Below, one piece after another: positions 14,001 through 27,223 of a stretch of DNA of 64,000 nt (its first letter is position 1; each line of letters starts with the position of its first letter). The stretch covers positions 11,946,950 through 12,010,949 of the forward strand of contig CM028893.1 in assembly GCA_016801885.1 (NCBI GenBank), written 5' to 3'. The translations under genes and the position numbers were made by a program. Source of the stretch: Toxotes chatareus (taxonomy: Eukaryota > Chordata > Actinopteri > Toxotidae). The notes under the pieces are model-generated. The model ran no database searches and was not told where the DNA came from. It saw only the letters and a list, made by a program, of their open reading frames with translations.

Positions 14001-16917
14001 CAGACACATACTGTATACACTCGCAGTCTCTGAACATTAGTTTTCTTCCCTGTCTGGCTGCGAACGTGGGCCCCCGGACTGGCTGTTGACCCGATGGGTT
14101 TCTTTTGCACGTGTGCACACATAAACATAAATTACACACATCGTGCCCACACACTGTATGAGCGTAGAAAAACTCCCACACAAATTAGCACATCAACACA
14201 CACATGCACCCATCCATGCTTGCAGACATAGGTACACACACACACACACACATACAGTCACACACAGCAAAGGCTCTGAGTTATTGGCAGGGCCGGAGTG
14301 ACAGGCCTTTCTTCACCAACTCATTCACGCTCTGCTGGACATTGTGTTATGCTTGGTCCATTTGCTACATGGATCATAAAGTGCAATAAGGACAGAGTTA
14401 AGCAGGGATAGACGTACATACACACACTTAAACTCACACACACACACACAGGCTGGAAAACGCACACTTGGCCACGTGCTAACTTCCCTTTTTTTTCCCT
14501 GCGATATTGCATAATCGCAGAATCTGTCTAAATCTCTATCATCCTCTCTGTCCATGTCTGTTAGTTTTCTTCTCTCTCTCTCTTCTGTATCACTAACTCA
14601 CACGTTCACCAGAGTAACGCTGATAGTGCGGTGGCAGAAGGGCAAGTACAGCTTAAAGGACAGGGAATAGAAGCTGTTAGAAGTTTGATAGTTTAATCAG
14701 GCTCAAGCTTCACCTTAGCTCAGTAAGACTGATGAAACAGAATCTGGGATTCAGCGTGAATGTGCTAACATGGGGCGACAACAGCAGTTAACTCATGTAA
14801 TGTTGTTGTCGTACATGTGAATGGTACTAAGAGAGCAAATAAGAAAGAAAATCAAACTGTGAACACTCACAGCCAGAGAGAGAATTTCCCTAAATAGAGG
14901 GATAACCAGCTACGAGAGCGACAAACAGAGAGATCCTGCAGGAGAAGTGAGACAGATGGCTGGAAGGCAAATTGGGTTTTAGTGAGACAGAAAAACAGAA
15001 AGCGTTGGACAGATGAAAGATCATAAAATTAGATCAGCTGTCATCTGGAGCTGGTGGAGATGTTAGCCATTGTTCGTCCCTGCCTTGTGCTGTTTTTCCT
15101 CTCACACTGTGAACCAGGCAAATTTGGCATATGACAAGACGTAGGAGAACCCAGCTCACACTCGCACTCATTCAGCTTCCTCTCATTCAGCTCTCTCTTC
15201 ACAGTCAATGTGTCATTTTTAGTCCCTCGCCGTCATGCGAACAGTTCCAAGAAGAGACCATACAGTCTTCTGTTTCTCATCCAGTCTGCCAGGAAGCGTT
15301 TCTGAGCAAAATATGAGACTATCAGGCCGAGCTGTTTGGCAGAACTGTATGTAACACAAACAGAATTAGGTACAGATTTATCCACCGTGTGTGGGGGAGC
15401 TGCAATAGTTATTAATAAAATCAGGACTGTTGGACGATTCAATTATGACTGAAAACACTGTAATTTGGCAATCAGGAAACTGCTTGACTGCAGGCGTTGT
15501 GCAGATCCTGTGTAACACAAAATGCTTTATGTAAGGATCTCAGAGACTAAATGTACAATACGTTACAGTTCATTACTGTTACAGTATAATGTATACAGCT
15601 ACAGGACGTGTTGCTCAAAGTGCTGTTTTTTTTTTCTTCGCAGCTGACATCCACTAACTCTGCTAACAGCAGCCAGACGACTGCAGCTGACAACAAAGGT
15701 ATGTCTTTTTACTCCAATATGCCGCAGAGGGAATCATTGCTCCTTGGCAATAAAATTTCCAAGCAAAGGCAAAATTTAAACTCCTACTGCATTTTGCATT
15801 TCCCCTTGTTTGCATGTCGTAACGAAGATTACATGCAGGGATGCTGTAGAAAAGTGGCTTTTCAAGGATGTTCGACGCATTGGTAGATGCAAGGCATTTG
15901 AAAAAGTGCTGCTCATATTGGCGAGCAGTGTGTGACTTAGCAACTTTGTTGCTGGATTTGGCAACTTTTCAGACACAACTCAAGCAGTTTTATTCTTCAA
16001 GAGCAGAGCAGAGTTTTTAAAGCACACATTAACAACTTTTCCTTGGAAGAGTTTCCACTGAGGTTCTGAGAGTCTCCAGGCTTATTTGTTCCTGTTTCTT
16101 CTCTCAAAACTCAAAGCTTTACGCCTGTAACTGAGGCACTGGCATAGGCAGAGGAAAAAAAAGTGTTTTTATAAAAGCCCTGAGTAGGTTTTTAAATCAT
16201 GCAAAAGGAGAGGTAAATGCTGCTAAGTTTTGTTTTTGATGATTAGTTCATTACACGAGTTAAAGCTGTAAATAGTTGCCAGTTGCTCTGGAGATGCAAA
16301 CTTGTTAGGGAAATCAGAGACATCACTAAATCTAGTGAGAAAGTCGCTAAGTGGTAAAAGTGTCTGAAAGGCATGCACATAACTGTGCTCCCCTTCTCCG
16401 AGCATCCACAATACAAGAAACTTGACATTCTGTTTTATGGATTTCAGACCACCGATTTTCCATGATCTAAGCAAACCAAGACAAGGCAGTGTTTTGGCAG
16501 GAATCACCAGTGTGTCAGCCAAGAAACGTTGGCTGCAGCTTAGCTTTTGTGCAACGTTGCTCATCAATAACCAATTCCAGCACTGCAGAATTTCCCACCT
16601 ATCAATGCACCACCAGCCATCAAGCTTGGATCGTTCAATGTCTTAAATCACTCCTTGAATGCACTGTATAACTTTTTTTTTTCCTCACCACACCTGGAAC
16701 AGTCCTAGGCTTGGTCAACTCACTGACACTTCCTGGCTGCTCCTGCTCTGCATTAACATCCACCCTTTGCCCTTTGCCCCCTCCAGAGAAGGCATCAGCA
16801 GCAAAGCCTCAGGAACAGGAGGAGGAGATCGACATTGACCTGGAGGCGCCGGAGACGGAGAAGGCAGCGCTCGCCATCCAGAACCAGTTCAGACGTTTCC
16901 AGAAGAAAAAGAAGTAG
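5027..16917 (+). CDS. pcp4l1: PCP4/PEP-19 family IQ-motif protein, PCP4-like 1 type
   Basis: Small intracellular protein of the family that acts on calmodulin signalling in neurons. Coding exons are 5027-5035 (Met-Ser-Glu), 15644-15698 and 16787-16917, giving 64 residues. Introns are 10.6 kb and 1.1 kb, with good splice sites (GAG|gtgagt, cgcag|CTG, AAAG|gtatgt, tccag|AG). The second exon is Ser/Thr/Asn-rich. The third carries an acidic run, EEEIDIDLEAPETEKAALAI, followed by the IQ core AIQNQFRRFQKKKK at the C-terminus. The three-residue first exon and the EEEIDIDL-APETEKAALAIQ block match PCP4L1 better than PCP4, which has FDIDMDAPETERAAVAIQ. From family knowledge, the acidic segment of PCP4L1 restrains calmodulin binding by its IQ motif. 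The 3' end is unclear: AATAAA motifs occur at 18460, 21261 and 21811. I am confident of the family and less sure of the PCP4L1 versus PCP4 assignment. Confidence 0.9.
7025..7115 (-). mobile_element. tRNA-derived SINE-like fragment
   Basis: On the minus strand the segment GAGGTCACGGGTTCGACTTG resembles an RNA polymerase III B box in context, with an A-box-like TGGCATGGCTGCAG about 25 bases upstream. The same GGTCACGGGTT string recurs in the fragment at 19.95 kb, which suggests a shared SINE family. No clear tail or target-site duplication was identified. It lies in intron 1 of the pcp4l1-like gene. Confidence 0.35.
13568..13652 (+). mobile_element. 3' tail of a teleost non-LTR retrotransposon
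   Basis: Several GAATA units lead into TATACTTTATTGATCCCTTT, then GGGAGGTCCCTTGGGGAAATTT. Tails of this kind (ACTTTATTGATCCC followed by GGGGAAATT) are common in fish genomes at the 3' ends of LINE-derived elements. The copy is truncated and lies in intron 1 of the pcp4l1-like gene. The exact LINE family is not assigned. Confidence 0.55.
14233..14252. repeat. (AC)n microsatellite
   Basis: A short AC run within a longer AC-rich zone (about 14.1-14.5 kb) in intron 1 of the pcp4l1-like gene. The complementary CT-rich zone around 13.9-14.0 kb is also low complexity. Confidence 0.8.
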
Positions 16918-18224
16918 AGTGACTGACTGATTAGAGAAAATGAAATGAGAAAAAAACGAGATAAAAAGAACAAAAAAACCCAAAACAAAACAAAAAAAGA
17001 CAACTTTCCGCAGATGTACAGAAACATAGTTAATGACTGAGATGAGAGGTTTGGGGGGTGAAGGAGTTCAGGTTTTATTGTCATATTATGCAAAGTGTTA
17101 TAAAAACACCTTTTTGCATGAGAGTCCAACTGATAAAGGATGAGGAAGTTGGAAGGAGCAAGAAAGAGGGAAAAGATGAGCAAAAAGGTGGAGATTTGGA
17201 ATTTATAATCTAGCATGACGAAATACTGTAATCTCCCGTTACCACATTAACCTTTGCAAATGTCTCCACATATCACCCGTGTGTCCCTTGATTCTCCCAG
17301 ACATGCAACCCCCGATCCCCTTGTCTTTGCTCACCCTGCAGATACAACACAAGCCCAGTGCACAAGCAGATGGAAGTTGTTCTTAAAAACAGATAAGCAC
17401 CTCTTTCTGCTGACTGACAGAAGAAGCACATGTCCTTCAGTACTGATGAAACAGGAACGCACAAAAAGAACAGAAGCACACTCTCTAGTTTCCAGGTTCT
17501 TTTCTTTCCGCCTCCTTCGCTGTTGCAAGCTTTCTTTTATTCTCTGTCTCTCTCCGCAAAGATGAAAATTACACCGAGCAACTGTCTCAGGTGTAAAGTC
17601 ACCTCTGTATCGCCTCCCGTGCAGGCCAGATATTGGATCGCCTCTGCCAGTCTGATCTCACAGGTGACGGAGGTGGTGGTCATGGAAACTGGCTGCTAAC
17701 TTGCACAGTCAGAGGCAATTTGCTGCAGGCAAGATCAATATGCGATGGAAAGTAGGCACGCCACATGCTCACGAGTAACACCTCTCTCACGCATTATGGC
17801 CGATGATTGATGCATTAGTGATCATCAAGTGCTTGTGTCCACAATGCCTGCATCTTTTCATGCTCCCTCACTGATACCTGATGCTGTTTAATAACAATGA
17901 GTGCTGGATGACCTGGTGGAAATTCATTCAAATATTCATACCTACTCATTTAAAAACAGCCATTCAGCGGCTCTAAATGAACTATATGTAATTAGATCTG
18001 AGGAGGCTGCAGTGGTTGCCGCTGTGTCACTGATAGTCCGAGGACAATAAGTACGATAAATAATCCTCAGTGATTGTTTTAATTTGATTAAACTGACAGT
18101 GGCACGGGTTCGGTGCCAGAGCAGAAGTGTGGCACTGTAAACGGACTTTTCTCTGTGCCAGCTAAATCTTGAGAGACATGGCTTTCAACTGCGTCTCATG
18201 CTCTTCTTCAGGCGAAGGAGTGCT

Positions 18225-18284
18225 CTCAGTTGTCATAGAGATATGGTATAATATGAAAACTGAGGCATCTCCATGACAACTGAG
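18225..18284. repeat. Imperfect inverted repeat, 18-bp arms
   Basis: Arm CTCAGTTGTCATAGAGAT (18225-18242) pairs with ATCTCCATGACAACTGAG (18267-18284) with one mismatch, across a 24-base loop. The symmetry continues weakly outside the arms (GGAGT to the left, ACTCC to the right). It could be a remnant of a small DNA transposon. Confidence 0.7.
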
Positions 18285-19576
18285 CAAACTCCATCCGCTG
18301 AGGGAGACTAAGGTATGGTTGAAAGCTCCGGCAAAAAGCTGGTAAATGGATCTTGAGTACAGATTTTTCTGCCATCTTAATTTTTATGACGGCTGAGTAA
18401 ATATTTTGGTTGTATTTTCACTTAAGTCCCCATTTTCCCGGTTATATTATTTCCATAGAAATAAATATTAACTTTAGGTGAGAAGAGGCTCGCATAACGC
18501 ACCCAACATAACACAAAAGTGACTAAAGAGAAACTGAAGACAGTGTGCATTGATGTCATGCTAAAGCTCAAGGCCTCTGCACCTTTTTACTATCTTTACC
18601 CAGCCAAGAATAGGCCAGAAGCCACTGACATAGAAAGACATTTGCTAATCTATACAACAGGCATCCTATTGCTTCTCCGCCGTAAGTCACATTTACATTT
18701 AAACGATGTGTTTCTATGGCTGAGAGCTCTCAACTCTCTCATGCTTGGTGTTGGGTTACTCAGTGCCCCAGTAGGTAACTCAAGCCTCCGCATCCTTAAA
18801 TAAACTCTTGATAATGATTCTGAGCAGATGCCAACCGTGAACCTGAGCCCTGTCACCTTTAGATCAGGCAGACAGAGAGACACTGCAGCTGCTGGACGGA
18901 GACGGAAAGAAAGACACCAAGAACACAAAGAACGAGAGACAACAACAACGATAACCACAAAATTGACCAAAAAAATCCCCATGTTTGTCAGAGAAGTAAA
19001 AATGAAGCACACTGTTCAAACTGTACCTATTTTGGGACAACAGTATACACACAAACACACACATGCACACACACACACTCCCGCTTCATCCATGCCCCCT
19101 CCCCTCTCCAGCCTCGATGTATGTAGCACACTGAACTGCTTCTAAAAGCCAGACTTACTCTACATTGCTTTAATAATAATCTCACTAATTACTCGAATTA
19201 TTATTGGAATGTAACCTCTTTTCTATTTCGAGGACAGGAAGCGGTTGCAAAAAAGCGCAACCAGCACAAGCCAGCCGTCATCGCCGCCCGCTCGCTCGTC
19301 TCTGTCATAGTCCCACAGTCTCACAGTGTACAGTGACATCACCTGAGTTTGAGATCAAACCCCCTTTTCTCCTCTAACTGGATTTGATACGGTTTTCAAA
19401 TAATTACCTGACATACACTTAGTAACGCGGATTTAGGTGGATTTGATTTGACAGGCATCTCGAATAGACACCTCAAGTAAAAGCATGTCTTGTGCATAAT
19501 TCTTTAAATATGTGTGGGCCTATTGAGTGTAGACACGTCTGGTCTTGAGTTGACAAAAACCTGCCTCTGTTAAGTG

Positions 19577-19600
19577 TATATATATATATATATATATACA
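19577..19600. repeat. (TA)n microsatellite
   Basis: An uninterrupted TA run of about 12 units in non-coding sequence. Confidence 0.9.
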
Positions 19601-19927
19601 ACATCACTCTGTGATAGTTTGACAAGACCATCTTTGAAAATGTATTATCTCTAAATTCACCACTGACCATGAAAAATGTCTGTGGTGATTTCTGTACTGA
19701 ACATAAAGGGGAAAGATTATGAATGATCATCGTAGATCCAGCTCAGGAGACAGATCCACGTAATTGGAAACAGAGTCTGTGTCTGGAGGCTGTAAATAGC
19801 TACCTGTCAAAATCTAACGAAGCTTAATGTTGCTTGGCAACAGACACAACGCAAGAAAGTAACTCCAAGCTGGTCATTTCAATGGGAAATGTGACTTGTG
19901 ATAAGCCTCGTGGATTTGAGGCTGTGA

Positions 19928-19998
19928 GATCACTCGGGTGGTCAGACAAAGGTGGCCTCCAACTGAAAGGTCACGGGTTTGATCCCCACAGGAGTCGC
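19928..19998 (+). mobile_element. tRNA-derived SINE-like fragment
   Basis: The segment GGTCACGGGTTTGATCCCC contains a good RNA polymerase III B box (GGTTTGATCCC). The preceding 45 bases have the spacing of a tRNA-like head. It shares GGTCACGGGTT with the minus-strand fragment at 7.1 kb. It is too degenerate to be a tRNA gene and no cloverleaf was found. Confidence 0.45.
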
Positions 19999-21810
19999 TG
20001 AGTGTCTGACGTTTCTTATGACATCGAACAACATTTCTCTTTTGCTTGTAGTTGCTGAGGATCGGCGTAAGCTAAATGCATCAGCTCTAAATGTGTAACT
20101 TTTGCCCACTTCAGAGGGCAGCGTCGAAGGGGAGGAGGGAGTTTGATACAAATTCAGCCTGAGTTGCAAAGTTGATAAAGCCATCAAAAGTTGCTGTGGT
20201 CAGTCATGAATTTGCATGTAACCTGATCTAAACTACAATAATTCTATTCTAATCCTGTAATTCTATCAGTGTACGACTTTTTACTACTACCAAGCAGGGA
20301 TATCCGTTTTTTCTTTGCAATATCACAACGGCCGATACCTTTACCAATCCAATAACCTTCTCTTTGTTTCTCTTAAACAGCTAATAAACTGTTAATAAGC
20401 CATTTGTGTGGATGCACTTTGCTTACTTCGCCGCAGTTTATCACATGACAGGTGCTGCTACTTCAGCATGTTATTCAAAGTGTGGCCACGTGCATTAAGG
20501 AGATGTTTCAGGTTGGATCTGTCAAAGCATCAGATTGGATTAATCTATATTTTTTCCGATATTTGATTGAGAATTGTGTCTACACTTAGGCATTTAGCTC
20601 CCCCCCATAACACTGCACGCATTATATCATATAAGGACACTGGTCTTTCTTTAGTTATGTCTTTCTTTCTTCATTTGTCGATGCTGTGTTTTCGCTTTGC
20701 TTTGTTAGCCTGACCTCATTTCACTTTCCCCAAAGGCAACCAAATGCGGGGTTCGGCGAGCGCAGCATGCTCACTGTGAATGAGAGGAAAGGATGGGTGG
20801 AATAAAAAGCTTGTCTTTCCGCTGTGATCATGAATGGAGCAAAGCTGCATATAGTTTGTCCAAGATGGCTTAAGTGAAGTCCCCACATCCTCCTTAAAAA
20901 CCTCTTGACGTCACGGCAGACAAGAGCTTGGCAAACAGCGGCCAGGGCTTTTGTACATACCATTTATACACTACAGTGTCTGTACAGTGTCTCCCTATAT
21001 CCATGCTTGCTAACTTAATATTCTCCTCTGCTTGTATATGTTTATCTACATACATACTTCTTATAGTGCTTGACAAGAATATAATGTACTTGATAGTGGA
21101 AGTAATTGGTGGATATTTGGGCCCAGCTTTACAGCCTAGAAATGACATCAAAGCCATACTTTAGAGAACAAAAACATGTATATTTAGATAATCTGTTCTT
21201 GTACATCCCTTCTTTATGTTGTCTGTAGTGTCGTAAAGCCACAGTCAAACAGCCCAGAAGAATAAACCCAGTGCAGTCCCACTACAGCGACCAAGCTACA
21301 ACTGAGAAAAGCATGTTTTCAGTGAATGGTGGCCAGTTTGTCCACAATTAACACAAGAAAACATGCAAAGTAGGATTTTAGTTTGCGTCTGAGATGATTG
21401 TATGTTCACGTTGTTGTGTTGAGGCGTGGTCTTACCCTTCACAGTGTGGCCAATCAGTGACCACTGTCCTTTCAGGGAGGCATCTGCCAATCAGGGCCCC
21501 ATCTCACAATCCACCAATCATCTTACTGCCTCATCACTTCTTCTACCATTATGACTGATGCTTTGTTACTGGTTTATTGAATCATGTTTCTATCATTTAT
21601 GTGGATACCTGCGTTGTGTGAACTTGTTTCAACTTGTTTTGTTGTGTTTCTGATGTGAAGGCATGTGAATTCCTGATTTGTATGTTTTAGCCTATTAATT
21701 CCCTCTGTGTATTTTGACATTTCAATCTATGACGTGTTGTTGGGTTTTAAGAAACGGTGGCTGAGGTGAGAATGCACAAGAACACTCCTTGTATTGTGTT
21801 TTCTGCACTA

Positions 21811-21816
21811 AATAAA
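21811..21816 (+). terminator. Candidate polyadenylation signal, possibly pcp4l1
   Basis: AATAAA followed by a GT/T-rich stretch from about 21840 is a plausible cleavage context. If it belongs to the pcp4l1-like gene, the 3'UTR would be about 4.9 kb. Earlier AATAAA motifs at 18460 and 21261 are alternatives. Confidence 0.3.
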
Positions 21817-24022
21817 ATTTGCTGCATATTGCTTTGAACTCTGTCCACTTTGTTTTTGTCAGTCACTTGCGTTAAACATCAGGGCTCTTCTCTATATCAA
21901 TTTGACTCCACACAGACCGACCCAGTAGTCTATACATTTTATGAAAGTAAACACACATGATCCATTTCTGTATGTGTATTATACATATGATGAATCAATT
22001 TCAATGCGGAGCTCCCAAGATAATTTCAGTTGCCCCCCCACCCCTCCCTTGGAGCTGGTTTCAATCTGGTCCCCTCTGGGTGCTGTTCCAGTTCAAACAG
22101 GCTCGTGGATGACACTACAGAGCGTGGCTTCTTCATTACACTGCTGGAATTTAGGAATTGAGAGCAGTCAATTATACACAGGGTAAATAGGACGCCATGT
22201 CTTTGCATATCCCCTTGACACAAATGAATGTATGTGCAAGTCTCATACCATGAAGGTCACAGAGGTCCGGCATGCTGTGATGGCCCTGCCCTGAACTACT
22301 CTGTCTCCATTTTAATTACACATCTCTTTTTATGGACACGAAAATGATGTAAAGTCCAATAAATAAAAAAAATATTTTACATATAAAAATGAAAGGCATT
22401 ACGGGAAATGGAGGATACCAGTATCTGCACTGGGAGCAGACGAGGAGGGAAAGTGAGTAACTTAAACTACTTTATCACACAATAACATCTGGAACACACT
22501 GGAACTTTGCCATAAATTCCTTCCCCTAATAATATTTCCACAGATTCATTTGTCATCCCTTCTGCATATTTATGTTTGTAACAGTGTCAGGAGTAGACAT
22601 TACTCTGGGGTCTGAAGTTCAGAAGGTTGAGAACGGCTGAAGATGAAACTAAAGAAAAAAAAATAACAAAAAGAAAACAACTTCAGCACATCTGAGGGAG
22701 TTTCAGGGCCAGACTTGGGGTTTAAAGGAATTCTTTCTCTTACTGTTCTTTGTAGTCCTGTACTCACTCATTTTTACTTTAACATGCTGTCCAGTGCAAT
22801 ACTGAGATTAACTGAGATTATGAGCAGGGATCTTAAATCTTCACAGTTAATTTTTTAGTTACTCTGGTATCTGTGCCCCATTAGATATTTATTTGGATTT
22901 TCTCCCCTCGTGAGAAACACTTTTCATTCCTTCAGATCAATTTTGTTTTCTTTTGAGGATCAATTTTCCCTCTTGTCGAATTCTCTGTTAAAGATCAATT
23001 AAGGAGGAAATGCACTTAAAGCTGAGGATCATGACGGTCTTAAAGCAGAGACTAAGAGGCCTTCAGCGGTTCTCAATTTACATTTTTTCACAGAATTATT
23101 GACAATGCACAGAAAATTATACTCACTTCAGCTTGTTCGATCACCAACATCATAAGGCTGAAAGACAGGGACAAAGATATAAGAGACATGCATGCTACCT
23201 TGGAGCATTTTGGTCAATACATACATGTGTTATGTAAAAAGAAATCCTGAGGAAGGTCAAAGGTCATCCTGCTTTGTGTTTGGTGCTAAATGAAAAAAAA
23301 AAATGGGGTGAATATCAAAATAATTTTACCAAACCATGTTTCTCACACACTGAATAAACAAAAAACATCTTGAGTCTGTCTTTATAGATAAGGACGCGGA
23401 ATCATGAAAAGAAAACAGTTTTTCCAGCATCTGGACTTGAGATCCTTCAGCTCGTGACTGCGTTCACCTCTCAGCTTAAACAAAAGAAAATTCTGCAGCT
23501 AAGAAGGATCAGTGTTTTCAGTAGTCCTATTTTTGGAGTCCATAATTTAAGGCTGGGATTTTACATGTTTATTGAACCTCATGATCTTTAGCCTCAAAAT
23601 GTCTCATATCATCACATGAAAAGGCATGCCGTGTGCCTTTTGTCCTCTGTGGCTGTCAGTGTCTTTATTAAGACATATGCAGAGAACATTTCAAATTACA
23701 CAAGATGAGGAAAGACAAGATGAGATCAGATGGAATCAGATGAGATCAGATCACATCTGAAGGGAGAGGAGATGATGCTGCTGCTGTCAGCTGCAGCACA
23801 GCGCTCGGCTGTTTAAGCAGAATATGGTTTCACGAAAATCCCACATTGGCCCGAATGCACAAGCTTTTCATGTCTCACTTACATTCAAAAAACACCAGTC
23901 ATCAGGGCAACAAAAGCCAAGCGATGCATGAAAAGGTTTTACCTGACACGGGTGTGATACAGATGTTATAGTGAAAGAATTCAGTGTGGGACACGGAGAT
24001 TTACTTCTCTCATTCAGGGATG

Positions 24023-24029
<7 letters not shown>

Positions 24030-24053
<24 letters not shown>

Positions 24054-24071
24054 CACAGAGAGAGAGAGAGC
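24030..24071. repeat. (AC)n(AG)n compound microsatellite
   Basis: Two AC runs separated by one CC interruption pass directly into an AG run. No gene is associated. Confidence 0.85.
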
Positions 24072-27000
24072 AAACATGCAGCAACAGGCAGGAGCTGCAG
24101 GAACAGAGCAGCTCACAGCTGAGTGCTGCATGTGAATGAAGCACTGCAGTGTTGTGGCTCCTCATCAGCTGCATGTGTCTGGGTGGTGAAGCTGCAGGGA
24201 ATGCTGGGGGAGAAAAAAAAGAAACACTTTTAAATGATTGTTTGGCTAAAAATAAAATCCTTTAAGAGGCGTAGGCGTATATTGTGTTTTTATTAACCAC
24301 GGGGACAGTTTGGCTTCCTCCGCATTGTTCTGTTTCACATTAACACCGCTGTTGTCTTCAGTGAGAACCAGGCTAGCTGCTCCCCCACCCCCATATCCAG
24401 TCTTCTTAACGTGTACTCGCTTTAAATGTTTTTCAGCAACTGAACTAAAGAAAATGGAAAGTGCAACTTGATGTGTATGTGACTAAGGTCTGACTGAATT
24501 CATGTATTTACCAATTTCACGACAGACTCCTGAGTCAGCATGAATGGGTAAATTAATAAGTGCACTGATTTTCATTCAATGTGAGCTAATGAAGCCCTGG
24601 GTAGTTGCATCAGTTGTTAACGGTACTGGTATTCATGTTATTTACATGTTATGTCACTGATCAACAAATCAGCTGTTCCACAACACTCCTCTGGAACAAT
24701 CAATCGTTCAGTCTGCACCACAACGTTTACATAACCATTGTGAGCCCTGCTCTGCTTTAGTGCCCTTGAGCAAGAAACTCAATCATCTCCTGAGCTCACT
24801 GCCTCTAAAAATTTCAAAGAGAATAATCACACTGGGATCAATATGAAGTCTCACTGTGTGATTAGGAGTGCTAATGGTGCAACACCCCATTGAGGAAAGC
24901 CACATGATCAGATGCAGGAGGCGTCACCTCAGCTGTGGGTTTTGTCCTCCGGTAGCCGGGGCACAGCGAGGTTATCAGTAACATAGAGAGTGCGACAGTA
25001 TCCGCACTATCAATAATGCTCACTAGCGCTTCCATATCCCCCAAAGGAGGCGAGGGCACTGATACCCTCTCTGTGAAACCAGAGAGCATCTGGAGAAAGG
25101 CAGAAGACGACATGGAATATGTGAGCGGGGCGGGCGCAGAGGAAGCAATATGCTGAGATGTGGGAAAACCATATGGAGAGAGAGCTTAGTGGTTTTTCTT
25201 GGGTGTTTGAGAGAGATGAGGAAGAGAAAAATGAGACGAGGGGGTTACCTAAGGCTACAATTTCCTGAGAAAGACCTGCGTTTATTTAGCGGCAGGGTTC
25301 TTACTGAGTTCCTCAAATTATAAAGAGAGAGATGGAGGTGTAACACGAGGGAGTTTAGAGTGAGAGGTGAGGAGAAAAGAGAGGGGGTTCAAGACAGGCA
25401 AAAACACAGTGCAGTGTAGCTTCCAGCAGAGACTCTGCTAAGAGCCGGATTTCAGGGAAGGAGAGAAAAAACAGGAAGCAATGGAAAGAATAAGAGAGGG
25501 ACAGACAGAAAAAGAGAAGGGTATAGTTTCTATTTATAAACCTGAGAGAGAACATTTGGATAGGGTTATGGAAAATAAAACAGAGAGAGAGAAAGAACAA
25601 AGGAGGAGCAAAAGAAAAGAGAAGACATGCAGATGGGTTAAAAAGATGAAAAGATGGATGGATACAAAGAGGAGCTGCCAGTGGGGAGAAAGAGAGGAAG
25701 AGGAAGGGGGGAGGAAAAGGGGGAGGAGGAATACATTTACCTTGACTGACACTGCGACAGGAAGAGAAAGCAGAATCCCCCACTCCAAGAAATTGTAGCT
25801 CCATAACATCATGCGACACAATCTCTGCAGTGGGTCTGCTGTAGGGCTGCACTGAATCTCACAGCATGCATGCACAGATGCATGCCCACGTGCACAGAAA
25901 TAATCACAGGCTAAGGAAAGGTTATGGTTGCAAGTGTGCAACCATCTGTTTGACACCAGTTCGAATCATACAAGACAGTTCAAACACCCACAGAAGCACT
26001 TAGATTTACTGCAATAATCGAAATAATGAGGATAAAAAGATGAGTCTGTGGCAAGTTTTAAACAGACACGGGGAGAAGGAAAGATCAACAAGGAGTTTTC
26101 AACTATAAACAATGGAATAATATTATAACAGTACACACAAAGGCAGTTTCTCAGCAGGAACGGAGGAAAATGAAGACGTAACGTGATCAATAATACGCAA
26201 CAGATAAATAGAGATGCAGTGACATTTGCAGGAAGCGAGAAGGATCAATATCATCTCACAGTCCTGGACAAGCGGTCATTTTTAGAACAGAACCCCTTCT
26301 TTCATGTCTTACTGACACCAATGTTGTCAATACGCTGCAGTGCAAAGAAATCAATCCTTTTGAGACCAAGGGTCACAATTCAAACTAATAAAGCAGTGAT
26401 AGAAGAATATAGTGAAATTATATGAACTGCATCGTAACTTGCTTCCTGATTATAAAGTCTAACATTGGATCTGAAGTATTTGGTGAGTGCAGCAGTTTTC
26501 ACACAATCATCCAGACGACTTTTGGATGAATAACCTGAGATGTTATTCACACAGGAGGAATCTGTTCCATTGCTGTTTTCATGGACCACAGCATCAGCTT
26601 CACAGGGTAAAAATGCATCATGAATCTATAGAGTCCTGTTGGCAAAAGCTGGCATTTCCTCAGTGCTAGCCAAAGGCCGCCCACTAGTGGTGGAGACAAA
26701 GAATTGCAGCTGCTAACAGGTAACATTGCACTGAATTGAAAACTTACAGCATGTACACCAGTGACATATCACTCAGATGCTATTTCTGACACTGTGTCAC
26801 TGGCAGGCTGATGGGTGGAAGGTATGATGAAATGGATGAAAATGTACATGAAGAGGGTGATAAACTATGTTGTCAGCAAAGGTGATTTCAGCTCTGCAGG
26901 TGATTGATAAATAGAGCTATTTCTAATCATTTATCCGCTGTGTCATTTATCATTGAATGCATTAACTGCATCATTTATCTCCCCGGTAATTATATTCTGT

Positions 27001-27184
27001 CTTCTCCTGTAGAGCTCAAGAAAGTGCAGTGATTTGCAAGTTTGTTATTTTTTCACTGAGCACTTTTAAGTTGGATGTTTCCATGTGATTTTTTATTCAA
27101 ATTCAACTTAAAGTGTGTGCAGACAGATAACCTGAGTGTTGTGTTTAAGAAAAATGACATCTAACATATTTTAAAAAATGAGCT

Positions 27185-27223
27185 AAATTTAATATTTAAG
27201 AATGTATCTTAAATATTAAATTT
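27185..27223. repeat. Perfect 16-bp inverted repeat, 7-base loop
   Basis: AAATTTAATATTTAAG (27185-27200) is the exact reverse complement of CTTAAATATTAAATTT (27208-27223), with loop AATGTAT. It is AT-rich and lies about 0.4 kb upstream of the presumed first exon of TRIM gene A. Confidence 0.85.

Noticed and set aside
16711..16786. Alternative start for the IQ-motif exon of the pcp4l1-like gene
   Set aside because: This is the end of intron 2. The acceptor ccctccag at 16786 and the matching phase from exon 2 explain the exon fully.
25355..25852. 165-codon minus-strand open frame in the intergenic region
   Set aside because: It is the complement of a purine-rich (GA) tract, giving Phe/Leu/Ser/Pro runs typical of low-complexity DNA.
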